Made by a program: the position numbers and the translations under genes. From Acinetobacter celticus (GTDB lineage: Bacteria; Pseudomonadota; Gammaproteobacteria; Pseudomonadales; Moraxellaceae): a stretch of DNA of 64,000 nucleotides. Shown here one piece after another: positions 1 to 8,598 of this stretch. Each line of letters starts with the position of its first letter. The first letter of the stretch is position 1. The stretch covers positions 1-64,000 of the forward strand of contig NZ_MBDL01000014.1 of assembly GCF_001707755.1 (NCBI RefSeq), in the 5' to 3' direction. The notes beneath the pieces were generated by a model. The model ran no database searches. It saw only the letters and a list, made by a program, of their open reading frames with translations, and had not been told where the DNA came from.

Positions 1-258
1 GGCGTGACCCGGGCAGTCTACGTGAGCGTAGTGACGAATAACTGAATCGTATTCTACGTGTGATGTATTAATTGTAATACCACGTGCTTTTTCTTCAGGT
101 GCAGAGTCAATTGCAGCGTAGTCTTTCGCTTCGCCACCAAATTGTTTAGCACATACAGTTGCAATTGCAGCTGTTAAAGTTGTTTTACCATGGTCGACGT
201 GACCAATTGTGCCCACGTTAACGTGTGGCTTATTACGTTCAAACTTAGCCTTAGCCAT
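1..258 (-). CDS. tuf: Elongation factor Tu, N-terminal part (cut by window edge)
   Basis: The minus strand from 258 encodes [20 protein letters not shown] and continues into the G1 loop (GHVDHGKTT), switch I ([12 protein letters not shown]) and the G3 motif (DCPGHA), which runs off the window edge after about 86 residues. EF-Tu is the GTPase that delivers aminoacyl-tRNA to the ribosome. A purine-rich site (GGAAGATC) lies just before the ATG. It is the last gene of the str operon, 90 bp downstream of fusA. Most gammaproteobacteria have two tuf copies, and this is the copy next to fusA. Confidence 0.97.
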   Translation of the reverse strand, partial: MAKAKFERNKPHVNVGTIGHVDHGKTTLTAAIATVCAKQFGGEAKDYAAIDSAPEEKARGITINTSHVEYDSVIRHYAHVDCPGHA

Positions 259-278
259 GAGATCTTCCTTTTAAACTA

Positions 279-301
279 CTCATGGGGGATAAACCCATGA
301 G
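279..301 (-). other. Hairpin in the fusA-tuf spacer
   Basis: An 8-bp perfect inverted repeat (CTCATGGG / CCCATGAG, 7-nt loop) lies 21 bases before the tuf start codon. There is no T-tract at its 3' side, so it is more likely an RNA processing or stability element within the str mRNA than a terminator. The function is inferred. Confidence 0.45.
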
Positions 302-335
302 CTTGATTTTTTAACTATGAATTAGTTGGCTTAAT

Positions 336-353
336 AGTAATCGAAAGATTACT
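336..353 (-). other. Hairpin overlapping the fusA stop codon
   Basis: The fusA stop codon lies inside a 7-bp stem (AGTAATC / GATTACT) with the loop TTTC. A similar hairpin sharing the 11-mer TAATCTTTCGA overlaps the rpsL stop codon at 3249-3272. The repetition within one operon suggests a role, possibly mRNA end protection or regulated coupling. Confidence 0.45.
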
Positions 354-2487
354 CGTCGTCACCTTTTTTACCGCCAGTCTGGAACTTAGAAATGATGCCT
401 TCAGCCACGTTACGTGGAGTTTCAGCATATTTCGCAAATTCCATAGAATATGTCGCACGACCTTGAGACATAGAACGCATTGAAGTTGCGTAACCGAACA
501 TTTCAGCCAATGGAACTTCAGCTTTAATTGCTTTAGTACCACCAGGTAAATCGTCCATGCCTTGAACCATACCACGACGACGGTTTAAGTCACCCATGAT
601 ATCGCCCATGTAGTCTTCTGGAGTTTCTACTTCAACTTTCATGATTGGTTCAAGCAAAATTGGATCTGCTTTCATGAAACCATCACGGAAAGCGTAAGAG
701 CCTGCCATTTTGAACGATAATTCGTCAGAGTCGACATCATGGTAAGAACCATCAAATAGTGTCGCTTTGATACCCACAACAGGGTAACCAGCCAATACAC
801 CATTTTTCATACGTTCTTGAATACCTTTGTCAACCGCGCCAAAGAATTCTTTAGGTACAGTACCACCGACAACTTCTTCAGCAAATAGGTATTCTTTACC
901 AGCTTCAGCAACATCCATAGGCTCTAAACGAACATATACATGACCGAATTTACCTTTACCACCGGTTTGACGTACGAATTTACCTTCTTGCTCAACAGTC
1001 TTTTTGATTGTTTCGCGGTAAGCAACCATTGGTTTACCAATGTTCGCTTCAACACCGAATTCACGTTTCATACGATCAACAAGGATGTCAAGGTGAAGCT
1101 CACCCATACCTGCAATGATTGTTTGACCAGATTCTTCGTCTGTGCGAACACGGAACGATGGATCTTCTTTTGCCAAACGACCTAAAGCGATAGACATTTT
1201 TTCTTGGTCAGCTTTTGTCTTAGGCTCTACAGCTAAAGAAATTACTGGCTCTGGGAACTCCATACGCTCTAGAGTGATGATGTTTTTCTCATCACATAAT
1301 GTATCACCAGTAGTAACGTCTTTAAGACCTACACATGCAGCGATGTCACCAGCGCGGATTTCTTCAACATCTTGACGTTCATTCGCATGCATTTGCACGA
1401 TACGGCCGATACGTTCACGCTTAGCTTTAACTGGGTTGTATACTGGGTCGCCTTGTTTAAGCACACCAGAATAAACACGTACGAAAGTTAAGTTACCTAC
1501 GAATTTATCGTTCATGATTTTGAACGCTAACGCAGAGAACGGTTGGTCATCAGATGCTTCACGCGTTGCTCTAGTTTCAGCTTTGTCATCAAGGATACCC
1601 TCGATCGCTTTAACTTCAGTTGGTGATGGTAAGAATTCAATCACAGCATCCAACATACGTTGAACACCTTTGTTTTTGAACGCTGTACCACAAAGCATTG
1701 GCTGAATTTCGCCAGCAAGCGTACGTGCACGAATACCAGCAACGATGTCTTCTCTAGAAAGCTCACCTTCTTCTAAGTATTTGTCCATCAATTCTTCTGA
1801 TGCTTCAGCCGCAGCTTCAACCATGTTAGTACGCCATTCTTCAGCAGTAGCAACTAGGTCAGCAGGGATTTCGCCATATTCGAATTGCATACCTTGAGAT
1901 GCTTCATCCCAAATGATTGATTTCATTTCGAGTAGGTCAACAACACCTTTGAAGTTGTCTTCAGCACCAACTGGAATCACTACTGGTACTGGATTAGCAC
2001 CAAGACGTGTTTTCATTTGATCAACAATACGGAAGAAGTTTGCACCTGTACGGTCCATCTTATTCACGAATGCTAAACGAGGTACTTGGTATTTGTTCGC
2101 TTGGCGCCATACAGTTTCAGACTGAGGTTGAACACCACCTACAGCACAGTAAACCATGCATGCACCGTCTAGAACACGCATAGAACGCTCAACTTCAATT
2201 GTGAAGTCAACGTGTCCCGGTGTATCAATTACGTTGATACGGTGTTCAGGAAACTGCTTAGACATACCTGACCAGAATGTAGTAGTCGCAGCTGAAGTGA
2301 TTGTAATACCACGTTCTTGCTCTTGTTCCATCCAGTCCATTGTTGCTGCACCATCATGTACTTCACCAATTTTGTGAGATACACCTGTGTAGAACAAAAT
2401 ACGTTCAGTCGTTGTGGTTTTACCAGCATCAATGTGCGCAGAGATACCAATGTTACGGTAACGAGAAATTGGGGTTTGACGAGCCAT
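349..2487 (-). CDS. fusA: Elongation factor G
   Basis: The 712-residue protein is the translocase GTPase that moves tRNA and mRNA through the ribosome and helps recycle it. The N-terminus [20 protein letters not shown] carries the G1 loop ([13 protein letters not shown]), followed by RGITI, DTPGH and NKMD, then domains II-V with the expected length. The start at 2487 is preferred to an ATG four codons upstream: the AGGA lies directly against the upstream ATG, and the family begins MAR-TPI. It sits between rpsG and tuf in the classical str order. The C-terminus ends in an acidic GDDE. Confidence 0.98.
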   Translation of the reverse strand: MARQTPISRYRNIGISAHIDAGKTTTTERILFYTGVSHKIGEVHDGAATMDWMEQEQERGITITSAATTTFWSGMSKQFPEHRINVIDTPGHVDFTIEVERSMRVLDGACMVYCAVGGVQPQSETVWRQANKYQVPRLAFVNKMDRTGANFFRIVDQMKTRLGANPVPVVIPVGAEDNFKGVVDLLEMKSIIWDEASQGMQFEYGEIPADLVATAEEWRTNMVEAAAEASEELMDKYLEEGELSREDIVAGIRARTLAGEIQPMLCGTAFKNKGVQRMLDAVIEFLPSPTEVKAIEGILDDKAETRATREASDDQPFSALAFKIMNDKFVGNLTFVRVYSGVLKQGDPVYNPVKAKRERIGRIVQMHANERQDVEEIRAGDIAACVGLKDVTTGDTLCDEKNIITLERMEFPEPVISLAVEPKTKADQEKMSIALGRLAKEDPSFRVRTDEESGQTIIAGMGELHLDILVDRMKREFGVEANIGKPMVAYRETIKKTVEQEGKFVRQTGGKGKFGHVYVRLEPMDVAEAGKEYLFAEEVVGGTVPKEFFGAVDKGIQERMKNGVLAGYPVVGIKATLFDGSYHDVDSDELSFKMAGSYAFRDGFMKADPILLEPIMKVEVETPEDYMGDIMGDLNRRRGMVQGMDDLPGGTKAIKAEVPLAEMFGYATSMRSMSQGRATYSMEFAKYAETPRNVAEGIISKFQTGGKKGDDE

Positions 2488-2526
2488 GATTTCTTGCATT
2501 CCTAAATTTTGTTGTTTAAAACAGGA

Positions 2527-2554
2527 CGCTTTAAGTTGCTAGCAACTTAAAGCG
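2527..2554 (-). repeat. 28-bp perfect palindrome between rpsG and fusA
   Basis: The 28 bases are exactly self-complementary and would fold in the mRNA as a 12-bp stem capped by CTAG. On the minus strand only a short weak T-run follows. It lies 40 bases upstream of the fusA ATG and 63 bases after rpsG. An RNase cleavage site or a partial attenuator that sets the fusA:rpsG ratio is a reasonable inference. Confidence 0.6.
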
Positions 2555-2617
2555 CTTTGATGACAATTTGGTGAAACCCAAATCATCACTGTCCTGATAA
2601 GGGCCTGTTTTATTTGC

Positions 2618-3088
2618 TTAGAAACGGTAGTGAGAGAATGCTTTGTTGGCTTCAGCCATACGGTGCACATCTTCACGTTTTTTAACCGCTGCGCCTTTAC
2701 CTTCAGATGCATCAAGCAACTCACCAGCAAGACGTAAAGCCATAGTTTTTTCAGAACGCTTTGCAGCAGCATCTACTAACCAACGCATAGCTAAGGCAGT
2801 ACGACGGGATGGGCGTACTTCCATAGGTACTTGGTATGTAGCACCACCAACACGGCGTGCTTTTACTTCGACCATAGGACGAACTTTTTCAAGCGTAGCT
2901 TCAAAAAATTCTACTGGATCTACTTTTGATTTTTCTTGAACGCGATCTAAAGCACCGTAAACGATACTTTCAGCAATAGATTTTTTACCATCTTGCATTA
3001 CGTGGTTCATGAATTTAGCGATTGTTAGGCTGCTGAACTTAGGATCCGGAAGGATTTCACGGGCAGCAACTACGCGACGTCTTGGCAT
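2618..3088 (-). CDS. rpsG: 30S ribosomal protein S7
   Basis: The 156-residue protein begins [18 protein letters not shown], the usual S7 start, and contains the conserved segments [14 protein letters not shown] and AMRWL. S7 nucleates assembly of the 30S head by binding the 3' domain of 16S rRNA and contacts the exit-site tRNA. It lies between rpsL and fusA in the str operon. In E. coli S7 represses its operon by binding the rpsL-rpsG spacer. The 177-bp spacer here (3089-3265) is long enough for such a site, but I could not confirm the fold. Confidence 0.98.
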   Translation of the reverse strand: MPRRRVVAAREILPDPKFSSLTIAKFMNHVMQDGKKSIAESIVYGALDRVQEKSKVDPVEFFEATLEKVRPMVEVKARRVGGATYQVPMEVRPSRRTALAMRWLVDAAAKRSEKTMALRLAGELLDASEGKGAAVKKREDVHRMAEANKAFSHYRF

Positions 3089-3248
3089 TTTAATACACCT
3101 AATAAAATTGACACTTCAGGTTTATCCAGCATGAGTACAAAGTGTCATGTACCTTTCGCTGGCCTTACTACACGTCGCTTGAATTTCACAAAATTAAATG
3201 CAGAAATCAGACAAGCGAGACGATAAAGGATTGCGGTTCTACGTTCTT

Positions 3249-3272
3249 AAAATAATCTCGAAAGATTATTTT
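3249..3272 (-). other. UUCG-capped hairpin overlapping the rpsL stop codon
   Basis: A 10-bp perfect stem (AAAATAATCT / AGATTATTTT) has a TTCG loop, and the rpsL stop codon lies in its 5' arm. UUCG tetraloops are unusually stable. The matching element at the fusA stop shares TAATCTTTCGA. Confidence 0.5.
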
Positions 3273-3640
3273 TTCGGACGTTTAGTACCGTATTTAGAAC
3301 GTGACTGGTTACGATCTTTCACGCCAGCACAGTCTAAAGAACCACGAACGGTATGGTAACGTACACCTGGTAAGTCTTTAACACGACCACCACGGATAAG
3401 AACAACACTGTGCTCTTGTAGGTTATGGCCTTCACCACCGATGTAGCTAGAAACTTCAAAACCAGAAGTTAAGCGAACACGGCAAACTTTACGCATTGCT
3501 GAGTTAGGTTTTTTAGGTGTAGTTGTGTAAACACGTGTACAAACACCACGACGTTGCGGACAAGCCTTCAACGCAGGAACTTTTGATTTTTCAACCAAAG
3601 TCGTACGACCCTTACGGATCAACTGATTTGTTGTTGCCAT
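3266..3640 (-). CDS. rpsL: 30S ribosomal protein S12
   Basis: The 124-residue protein contains the S12 signature [20 protein letters not shown], the [10 protein letters not shown] segment and the [12 protein letters not shown] loop. S12 lies at the decoding centre and affects translational accuracy. The lysines at the classical streptomycin-resistance positions (in TPKKPNS and GRVKDLPG) are the wild-type residues. It is the first gene of the str operon, with GGGAG before the ATG and its promoter at 3700-3728. Confidence 0.98.
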   Translation of the reverse strand: MATTNQLIRKGRTTLVEKSKVPALKACPQRRGVCTRVYTTTPKKPNSAMRKVCRVRLTSGFEVSSYIGGEGHNLQEHSVVLIRGGRVKDLPGVRYHTVRGSLDCAGVKDRNQSRSKYGTKRPKK

Positions 3641-3666
3641 TTGGCAAATCTCCCGTTAATAAAAAG

Positions 3667-3692
3667 CCTCAAAAACATACTGCTTTTTGAGG
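3667..3692 (-). terminator. Terminator-like hairpin at the start of the str leader
   Basis: A 9-bp stem (CCTCAAAAA / TTTTTGAGG, 8-nt loop) is followed on the minus strand by CTTTTTATT. It can terminate transcripts from the upstream EcsC-family gene. The predicted str start site is about 3693, so the same hairpin would form the extreme 5' end of the rpsL mRNA. Confidence 0.6.
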
Positions 3693-3699
3693 GCATGCA

Positions 3700-3728
3700 A
3701 TTGTAATTCAGGATAGCCAAATGGTCAA
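3700..3728 (-). promoter_or_regulatory. str operon (rpsL) promoter
   Basis: On the minus strand a -35 element TTGACC (3723-3728) and a -10 element TACAAT (3700-3705) are separated by exactly 17 bp. Each matches the sigma-70 consensus at five of six positions. The expected start is about 3693, 53 bases before the rpsL ATG. Confidence 0.75.
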
Positions 3729-3794
3729 GATTCAGCATACAATCAAATCTTAACCAAATCATATTTCTAGTGTTTTTTTTAGTGAATAAAGCTC

Positions 3795-5237
3795 TTATTT
3801 CGGTACTTTAGTCACTGATTTTCTTGTAACACTTTTTTTGATGGGATTTTGTACATCTTCAATAACACTTGGTTCTTCAACCTCTGCCACATGATCTGTA
3901 TCAAATTCTGCTTCCCAAACTTCCTCTTCTGTTTCAGCTAAAGCCGGTTGTTGAGGTGGAACAGCCTCACTGGGCGCAAGTTCTTTTTTTGCTAAAGCAT
4001 TCAGTTCATTTGAAACCTGTGCGCCCTTTTCTTCTTTGGTCGCAGGTCGTGCCTTGGTTTTTTTAACCACTTTGACTTGGCTTATATTTTTATTATCGGA
4101 GAGTGTAATTTGCCGATCTAACAAGGGTTCTTTCAAACTATGTTCAATTGATTTAATAGATTCCAATAATTTTGGTGTAGCTTGTGCTAACAACTCTAAA
4201 GATTTTTCATAAGCACCCAATGGAGAAAGTTGAGTATCTGTGTGTTGAATGAGATATTGACGTGCATTTGAAAAAACTTGCTGTGCTTTCTGATTTACCT
4301 CATCAACCAAACGTCGGCTATATACTGCACTAATTCCCGCACTCGCAAGAGGGGTCAATTTGGTCAGTTTATCTAACATGGAAGCGTTTGGCAGATGATT
4401 CAACCAAGTCCACTTATACTGACCGTTTTGATCTACAAAATATTTTTTTAGTATTTCAATATCATTACTCGAACCCAACATCTGTTGTAACTGTACGACA
4501 TCATGACTTTGAATGGTAGAAACCAATGCTTTTATTGCCATCAAAAGTGCTTGTTTTTCAGCAATCAGTCCCAAATCTATTTGCTTAAAAATATGTTGCA
4601 CAATTTCTTGGTCACTTTCTTTACTCAAATCAAATCCGTAAGAGCGTCCAACTTGATAAATCACTCGCAACGACATGACCAATGATGCAGGAATATCAAT
4701 GCTTGAACCAATGATCCCCGTTGCTCCTGTCAGCGCGCCTTGTAATGATGCAATCCATTTATTTTGTTCGGCCAAAGCTTGGCTAAGCCGTTTAGAACGA
4801 TCAACATCTTGGGTTAATTGTTCTAAATCACGTATACCAGCCTGATCCAGCACATCATCTACTGAACTTAAGTTATTACTGAATTGATTTAACTGGTCGA
4901 AAAGATAATCTGAAATTTTGTCTGAAAATTGAGGCGATACAAAATTAGCCACATTATTCACCTTATTATAATGTCGACCTAACAGCTGACGCGAAACATT
5001 TGGCAGGTGTTCACGTAGTACTTGTTGTGGGTTGTCATAGTTTTTTGCTGAAAAGTTGCCTTTATGATGTGCAGTACCGTCAATGGTCTGAGCATAATTT
5101 GCCGATGCAGAAAACGGCGTGACAGAATCAGGGGCAACATGGTTCAACAAAGACACTCCTGTTGTGCTGAGCTTTTTAGCCACTCCAAAAGCATTCGATA
5201 GGAATCCTGTAGTACGTTTATTATTAGAATCTGCCAT
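3795..5237 (-). CDS. EcsC family protein
   Basis: The 480-residue protein has an EcsC domain around residues 110-330, with the family-type helix segment ALTGATGIIGSSIDIPASLV followed by SLRVIYQVGRSYGFDL. The molecular role of EcsC proteins in gammaproteobacteria is not settled; the name comes from a Bacillus ABC-transporter locus. The last 100 or so residues are low-complexity, rich in Ala, Glu and Lys with Pro. A GAGGA site precedes the ATG. It is monocistronic and upstream of the str promoter on the same strand. Confidence 0.75.
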   Translation of the reverse strand: MADSNNKRTTGFLSNAFGVAKKLSTTGVSLLNHVAPDSVTPFSASANYAQTIDGTAHHKGNFSAKNYDNPQQVLREHLPNVSRQLLGRHYNKVNNVANFVSPQFSDKISDYLFDQLNQFSNNLSSVDDVLDQAGIRDLEQLTQDVDRSKRLSQALAEQNKWIASLQGALTGATGIIGSSIDIPASLVMSLRVIYQVGRSYGFDLSKESDQEIVQHIFKQIDLGLIAEKQALLMAIKALVSTIQSHDVVQLQQMLGSSNDIEILKKYFVDQNGQYKWTWLNHLPNASMLDKLTKLTPLASAGISAVYSRRLVDEVNQKAQQVFSNARQYLIQHTDTQLSPLGAYEKSLELLAQATPKLLESIKSIEHSLKEPLLDRQITLSDNKNISQVKVVKKTKARPATKEEKGAQVSNELNALAKKELAPSEAVPPQQPALAETEEEVWEAEFDTDHVAEVEEPSVIEDVQNPIKKSVTRKSVTKVPK

Positions 5238-5456
5238 TCTTTCCTCTGCCTATTCAATTCTTGAAATTATTGATAAATACTAGGTGCTGTCGCAGTTTAT
5301 CTCAATATCATTGTGTATCTTTTAGTTAATTAATGCACAATCATGACCGAAAGATAAAAGCCTTGAAATAGGCATAGGATTTGCCATAAGAATTCAAAAA
5401 CCTTTCTGCTATCATAATTGCAATAGTAAACATGAAATGTAGCGACCAGCGACTGA

Positions 5457-5470
5457 CTTCAGCGCTGAAG
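5457..5470 (+). other. Palindrome in the fabB upstream region
   Basis: CTTCAGCGCTGAAG is a perfect 14-bp palindrome 38 bp upstream of the fabB ATG. It could be an operator or a small 5' UTR hairpin. It does not match a fatty-acid regulator site known to me. Confidence 0.3.
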
Positions 5471-5507
5471 CTAGGCATCTCAGCCTCAATATATAAGGGA
5501 TCTGTAA

Positions 5508-6737
5508 ATGAAACGTGTTGTAATCACTGGTATGGGCATTAACTCATGCATTGGTAATACATTGGAAGATGTTACACACTCTTTGCAAAACGGGATTTCA
5601 GGAACACGTTTAAACCCAATTTATGCGGAAATGAATTTTAAGAGTCATGTCAGTGCAGCTGCTGAACAAGATTTCGATGGTATTGACCGTCGCTTAAAAC
5701 GCTTTATGGGTGTTTGTGCCATGTATGCTTACAACGCAGCTTTAGCTGCTGTCGAGCATGCAGGCTTCACAGCAGAACAAATGGGTGGCAACCCACGTTA
5801 TGGTATTGCGGGCGGTTCAGGTGGTGGCTCAACAGCATCAGTCATTGAAATGAAAGAACTGCTAGACACCAAAGGTGCACGTAAAGTTGGCCCATTCTTT
5901 GTGCCACGCAACATGACCAACACCATTACAGCAAACGTAGGTGTTGCATTTAAAATGCAAGGTATGGCTCACACCATTACTAGCGCATGTGCAACATCAG
6001 CCGATGCAATTGGTTATGCTTACAACCTGATTCAAATGGGCAAACAAGATTTAATGCTCGCAGGTGGCGGTGAAGAAGATCACTGGTCACAAAGTTTATT
6101 GTTTGATGCAATGGGCGCGCTTTGTTCTAAATACAATGACACACCAGAAACGGCATCACGCCCATACTCTGCTGACCGTGATGGTTTTGTGATTGCAGGC
6201 GGTGGCGGTTTCGTGGTGCTTGAATCTTTAGAACATGCCCAAGCACGTGGCGCAAAAATTTTAGCTGAAATCGTGGGTTATGCAGCCAACTCTGATGGTG
6301 CAGACATGGTTGCACCAAGCGGTGAAGGCGCAACACGCTGTATTCTTATGGCCTTAGAAGAAGCCAAACAACACGGCGTAGACAGCATTGACTATGTCAA
6401 TACCCATGGTACGTCTACTCCTGCAGGTGACGTAACTGAACTAAAAGCTATGGAACGTGCATTTGGCGAAGGTCAAGTCCCACCGATTAGCTCGACCAAG
6501 TCAATGACAGGTCATAGCTTAGGTGCAGCTGGTGTTCATGAAGCTATCTATTCTGTATTGATGATGCAAAATGACTTTATTGCACCGAATATTAATGTGA
6601 CTGAATTGGACGAAGGCGCTAAACCTTTTGATATCGTGCTTGAAAAACGCGACGCAAAATTGAATACTGTCATGAGTAACAGTTTTGGTTTTGGCGGTGT
6701 AAACGCTTGTCTCATTTTCAAAAAGTGGGAAGGCTAA
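5508..6737 (+). CDS. fabB: 3-oxoacyl-ACP synthase I (KAS I)
   Basis: The 409-residue thiolase-fold enzyme condenses malonyl-ACP with acyl-ACP during fatty-acid elongation; FabB-type enzymes are needed for unsaturated fatty acids. The active-site Cys161 (TSACATS), His300 (NTHGTSTPAGD), Lys331 and His336 (STKSMTGHSLGAAG) are all present. The FabB-type stretch AGGGEEDHWSQ and the C-terminal SNSFGFGGVNA distinguish it from FabF. Its partner fabA is not in this window. hemJ follows 25 bp downstream on the same strand, so the two may be co-transcribed. Confidence 0.96.
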   Translation: MKRVVITGMGINSCIGNTLEDVTHSLQNGISGTRLNPIYAEMNFKSHVSAAAEQDFDGIDRRLKRFMGVCAMYAYNAALAAVEHAGFTAEQMGGNPRYGIAGGSGGGSTASVIEMKELLDTKGARKVGPFFVPRNMTNTITANVGVAFKMQGMAHTITSACATSADAIGYAYNLIQMGKQDLMLAGGGEEDHWSQSLLFDAMGALCSKYNDTPETASRPYSADRDGFVIAGGGGFVVLESLEHAQARGAKILAEIVGYAANSDGADMVAPSGEGATRCILMALEEAKQHGVDSIDYVNTHGTSTPAGDVTELKAMERAFGEGQVPPISSTKSMTGHSLGAAGVHEAIYSVLMMQNDFIAPNINVTELDEGAKPFDIVLEKRDAKLNTVMSNSFGFGGVNACLIFKKWEG

Positions 6738-6762
6738 GTTAAACCGCCCTTAGGGTGACTTA

Positions 6763-7215
6763 ATGGATGCTCCTTCTGATGCTTTCCTCTGGGTAAAAGC
6801 ATTACATATTATTGCCGTGGTGTGTTGGTTTGCAGCACTGTTTTACCTACCACGGCTGTATGTTTATCATGCAATGAGTGATGACACTGTTAGTCATCAA
6901 CGTTTTGAAATCATGGAACGTAAGCTCTACCGTGGCATTATGTGGCCTGCCATGATTGCGACGTTAATTACAGCGCATTTTTTGGTAGATTGGGGCGATG
7001 CAACGCGTCACTACCATGATGCCTTGTGGTTTTATCTCAAAGTTGGCTTAGTCGGTTTATTGGTGATTTACCATTTTGTTTGCGGTTACTACCGCAAGAA
7101 ACTCATCGGTCATGCACATTACAAATCACACAAGTTTTGGCGTTACTTTAATGAAATGCCAACTCTGATTTTATTTACAGTGGTGATTTTAGTGGTGGTC
7201 AAACCGACATTTTAA
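6763..7215 (+). CDS. hemJ: Protoporphyrinogen IX oxidase HemJ
   Basis: The 150-residue inner-membrane protein has four predicted helices. The first contains VKALHIIAVVCWFAALFYLPRL, with the conserved His15 and the WFA-LFYLPRL motif of the HemJ (UPF0093) family. HemJ oxidises protoporphyrinogen IX to protoporphyrin IX in haem synthesis and replaces HemG or HemY; Acinetobacter was one of the genera in which this was shown. Later segments YRGIMWPAMIAT and YHFVCGYYRKKL also fit. AGGGTGA precedes the ATG. Confidence 0.93.
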   Translation: MDAPSDAFLWVKALHIIAVVCWFAALFYLPRLYVYHAMSDDTVSHQRFEIMERKLYRGIMWPAMIATLITAHFLVDWGDATRHYHDALWFYLKVGLVGLLVIYHFVCGYYRKKLIGHAHYKSHKFWRYFNEMPTLILFTVVILVVVKPTF

Positions 7216-7260
7216 GACGATATTCAATAACTCGCTTTAAAAAATAATGTTGTAATCAAA

Positions 7261-7286
7261 GCCCTGATTGATTCGGGGCTTTTTTA
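7261..7286 (+). terminator. Terminator after hemJ
   Basis: A GC-rich stem (GCCCTGA pairing with TTCGGGGC, including one G-T pair) is followed by TTTTTT, 45 bp after the hemJ stop. Confidence 0.8.
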
Positions 7287-7306
7287 TCTGTTGTAGCTGA
7301 TAAAAT

Positions 7307-8413
7307 TTAAGATTTAATCCATCTTTTTCTAATTTTCACATTCAATGTTGTGGAATAATATTTTTCAATTAGCCAACTTAAAATAAACACTGCAATCAAA
7401 TAAATGGGCAATAACATCAATTTTTCTACAGATACTGTTTCTTTAGGCAAATACACCACTTTCATTAAGCCCAAAATAATCAAATGAAATAAATACATTT
7501 CATAACTGCGTTGCCCAATCCAAACTAAGCTCTTTGCTGTGTATGAAACAGGTTCAGCTTTCGGCTCTTGTGCAAAACAAAATACAAGTAATGCAGTAAG
7601 TAGGGCAAATACACTGATACCCCATGTACTCACCTCTTTAATGGGTGCATACAAATACAAAACCATCATGAGAAATACCGTCATGGTAATAATCATTTTT
7701 TGATTATGAATTGCACCTTTAAAATGTTGCGCATAAATTGCGGTGAGGCAACCCATGGCAATACCATCAAAACTAGAAAAATAATGATAAAGATAAGCAC
7801 CACTTTCTTCGCCAAAATGCAACCAACGGAAATATGGTGCATAGCAAATTACCGCCAGTAAAAACAAAATCAAACCTTTGCCACGCCCTAAGCCCCAACA
7901 CAATAAAGGAAAAGCCAAATAGAATACTTCTTCCACCGATAGCGACCACAACACCCCTAGCGCATAATTAACCCAACCATATTCAATTATCAGCTGATTC
8001 ATCCAAAAACCAAAAGCTGAAAATACAGTTAGACCATACGATACTTCCACCCCATTGGGTGCTTGATTCATAAACGGTTTTAAATCCAAAGCACCAAGGC
8101 ATGTAACCATGACAACCAGTAGCACCAAACAAGGAAAAATGCGTGCAATACGGCGAATATAAAAGTCTTTAAGTTTAATTTGTGCCAATGTGCCACTGCG
8201 TTGCAAAGTATGCTGTGTAATTAAAAAACCAGAAATAACAAAAAACATGGTCACACCATAATTACCATTGCGTGCAATTAAAGTACTGAAACTTTCTCCA
8301 AAAACCTGAACTCCTAAAAAAGTATCGTGTAATTTATAAGGAATATTAAAATGATGTAGCAACACCAAAAGAATAGAAATACCTCGCAACAGATCAATTT
8401 TATAATTTCGCAT
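7307..8413 (-). CDS. Acyltransferase 3 family membrane protein
   Basis: The 368-residue protein has about ten predicted membrane helices and an N-terminal motif typical of the OafA/YrhL family (LRGISILLVLLHHFNIPY with the paired His, then FFVISGFLIT and YIRRIARIFPCL). These integral enzymes move acyl groups, often acetyl, onto surface or periplasmic glycans and other acceptors. There is no C-terminal SGNH domain. Nothing nearby identifies the acceptor; it stands alone between the hemJ terminator and the cycA terminator, so the substrate is unknown. Confidence 0.85.
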   Translation of the reverse strand: MRNYKIDLLRGISILLVLLHHFNIPYKLHDTFLGVQVFGESFSTLIARNGNYGVTMFFVISGFLITQHTLQRSGTLAQIKLKDFYIRRIARIFPCLVLLVVMVTCLGALDLKPFMNQAPNGVEVSYGLTVFSAFGFWMNQLIIEYGWVNYALGVLWSLSVEEVFYLAFPLLCWGLGRGKGLILFLLAVICYAPYFRWLHFGEESGAYLYHYFSSFDGIAMGCLTAIYAQHFKGAIHNQKMIITMTVFLMMVLYLYAPIKEVSTWGISVFALLTALLVFCFAQEPKAEPVSYTAKSLVWIGQRSYEMYLFHLIILGLMKVVYLPKETVSVEKLMLLPIYLIAVFILSWLIEKYYSTTLNVKIRKRWIKS

Positions 8414-8554
8414 AAGACAGTTATTTTATTCTTGGCTTTAAAAGAAGCCTATTAGATGCGAATTGCGTATATTTTTCACTTTTTAATTATTACAAATTAT
8501 TCATGTGCCTTATTTGATTGAATAAATACGACAGAACTGCAAATCCTCAGCTAT

Positions 8555-8580
8555 AAAAAAGCCCGTGATCAAACGGGCTA
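8555..8580 (-). terminator. Terminator after cycA
   Basis: On the minus strand the stem AGCCCGT / ACGGGCT with a 6-nt loop is followed by TTTTTT, 19 bp after the cycA stop. It ends the dadA-alr-ridA-cycA unit. Confidence 0.85.
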
Positions 8581-8598
8581 TTCATCTATTTTTATCAA

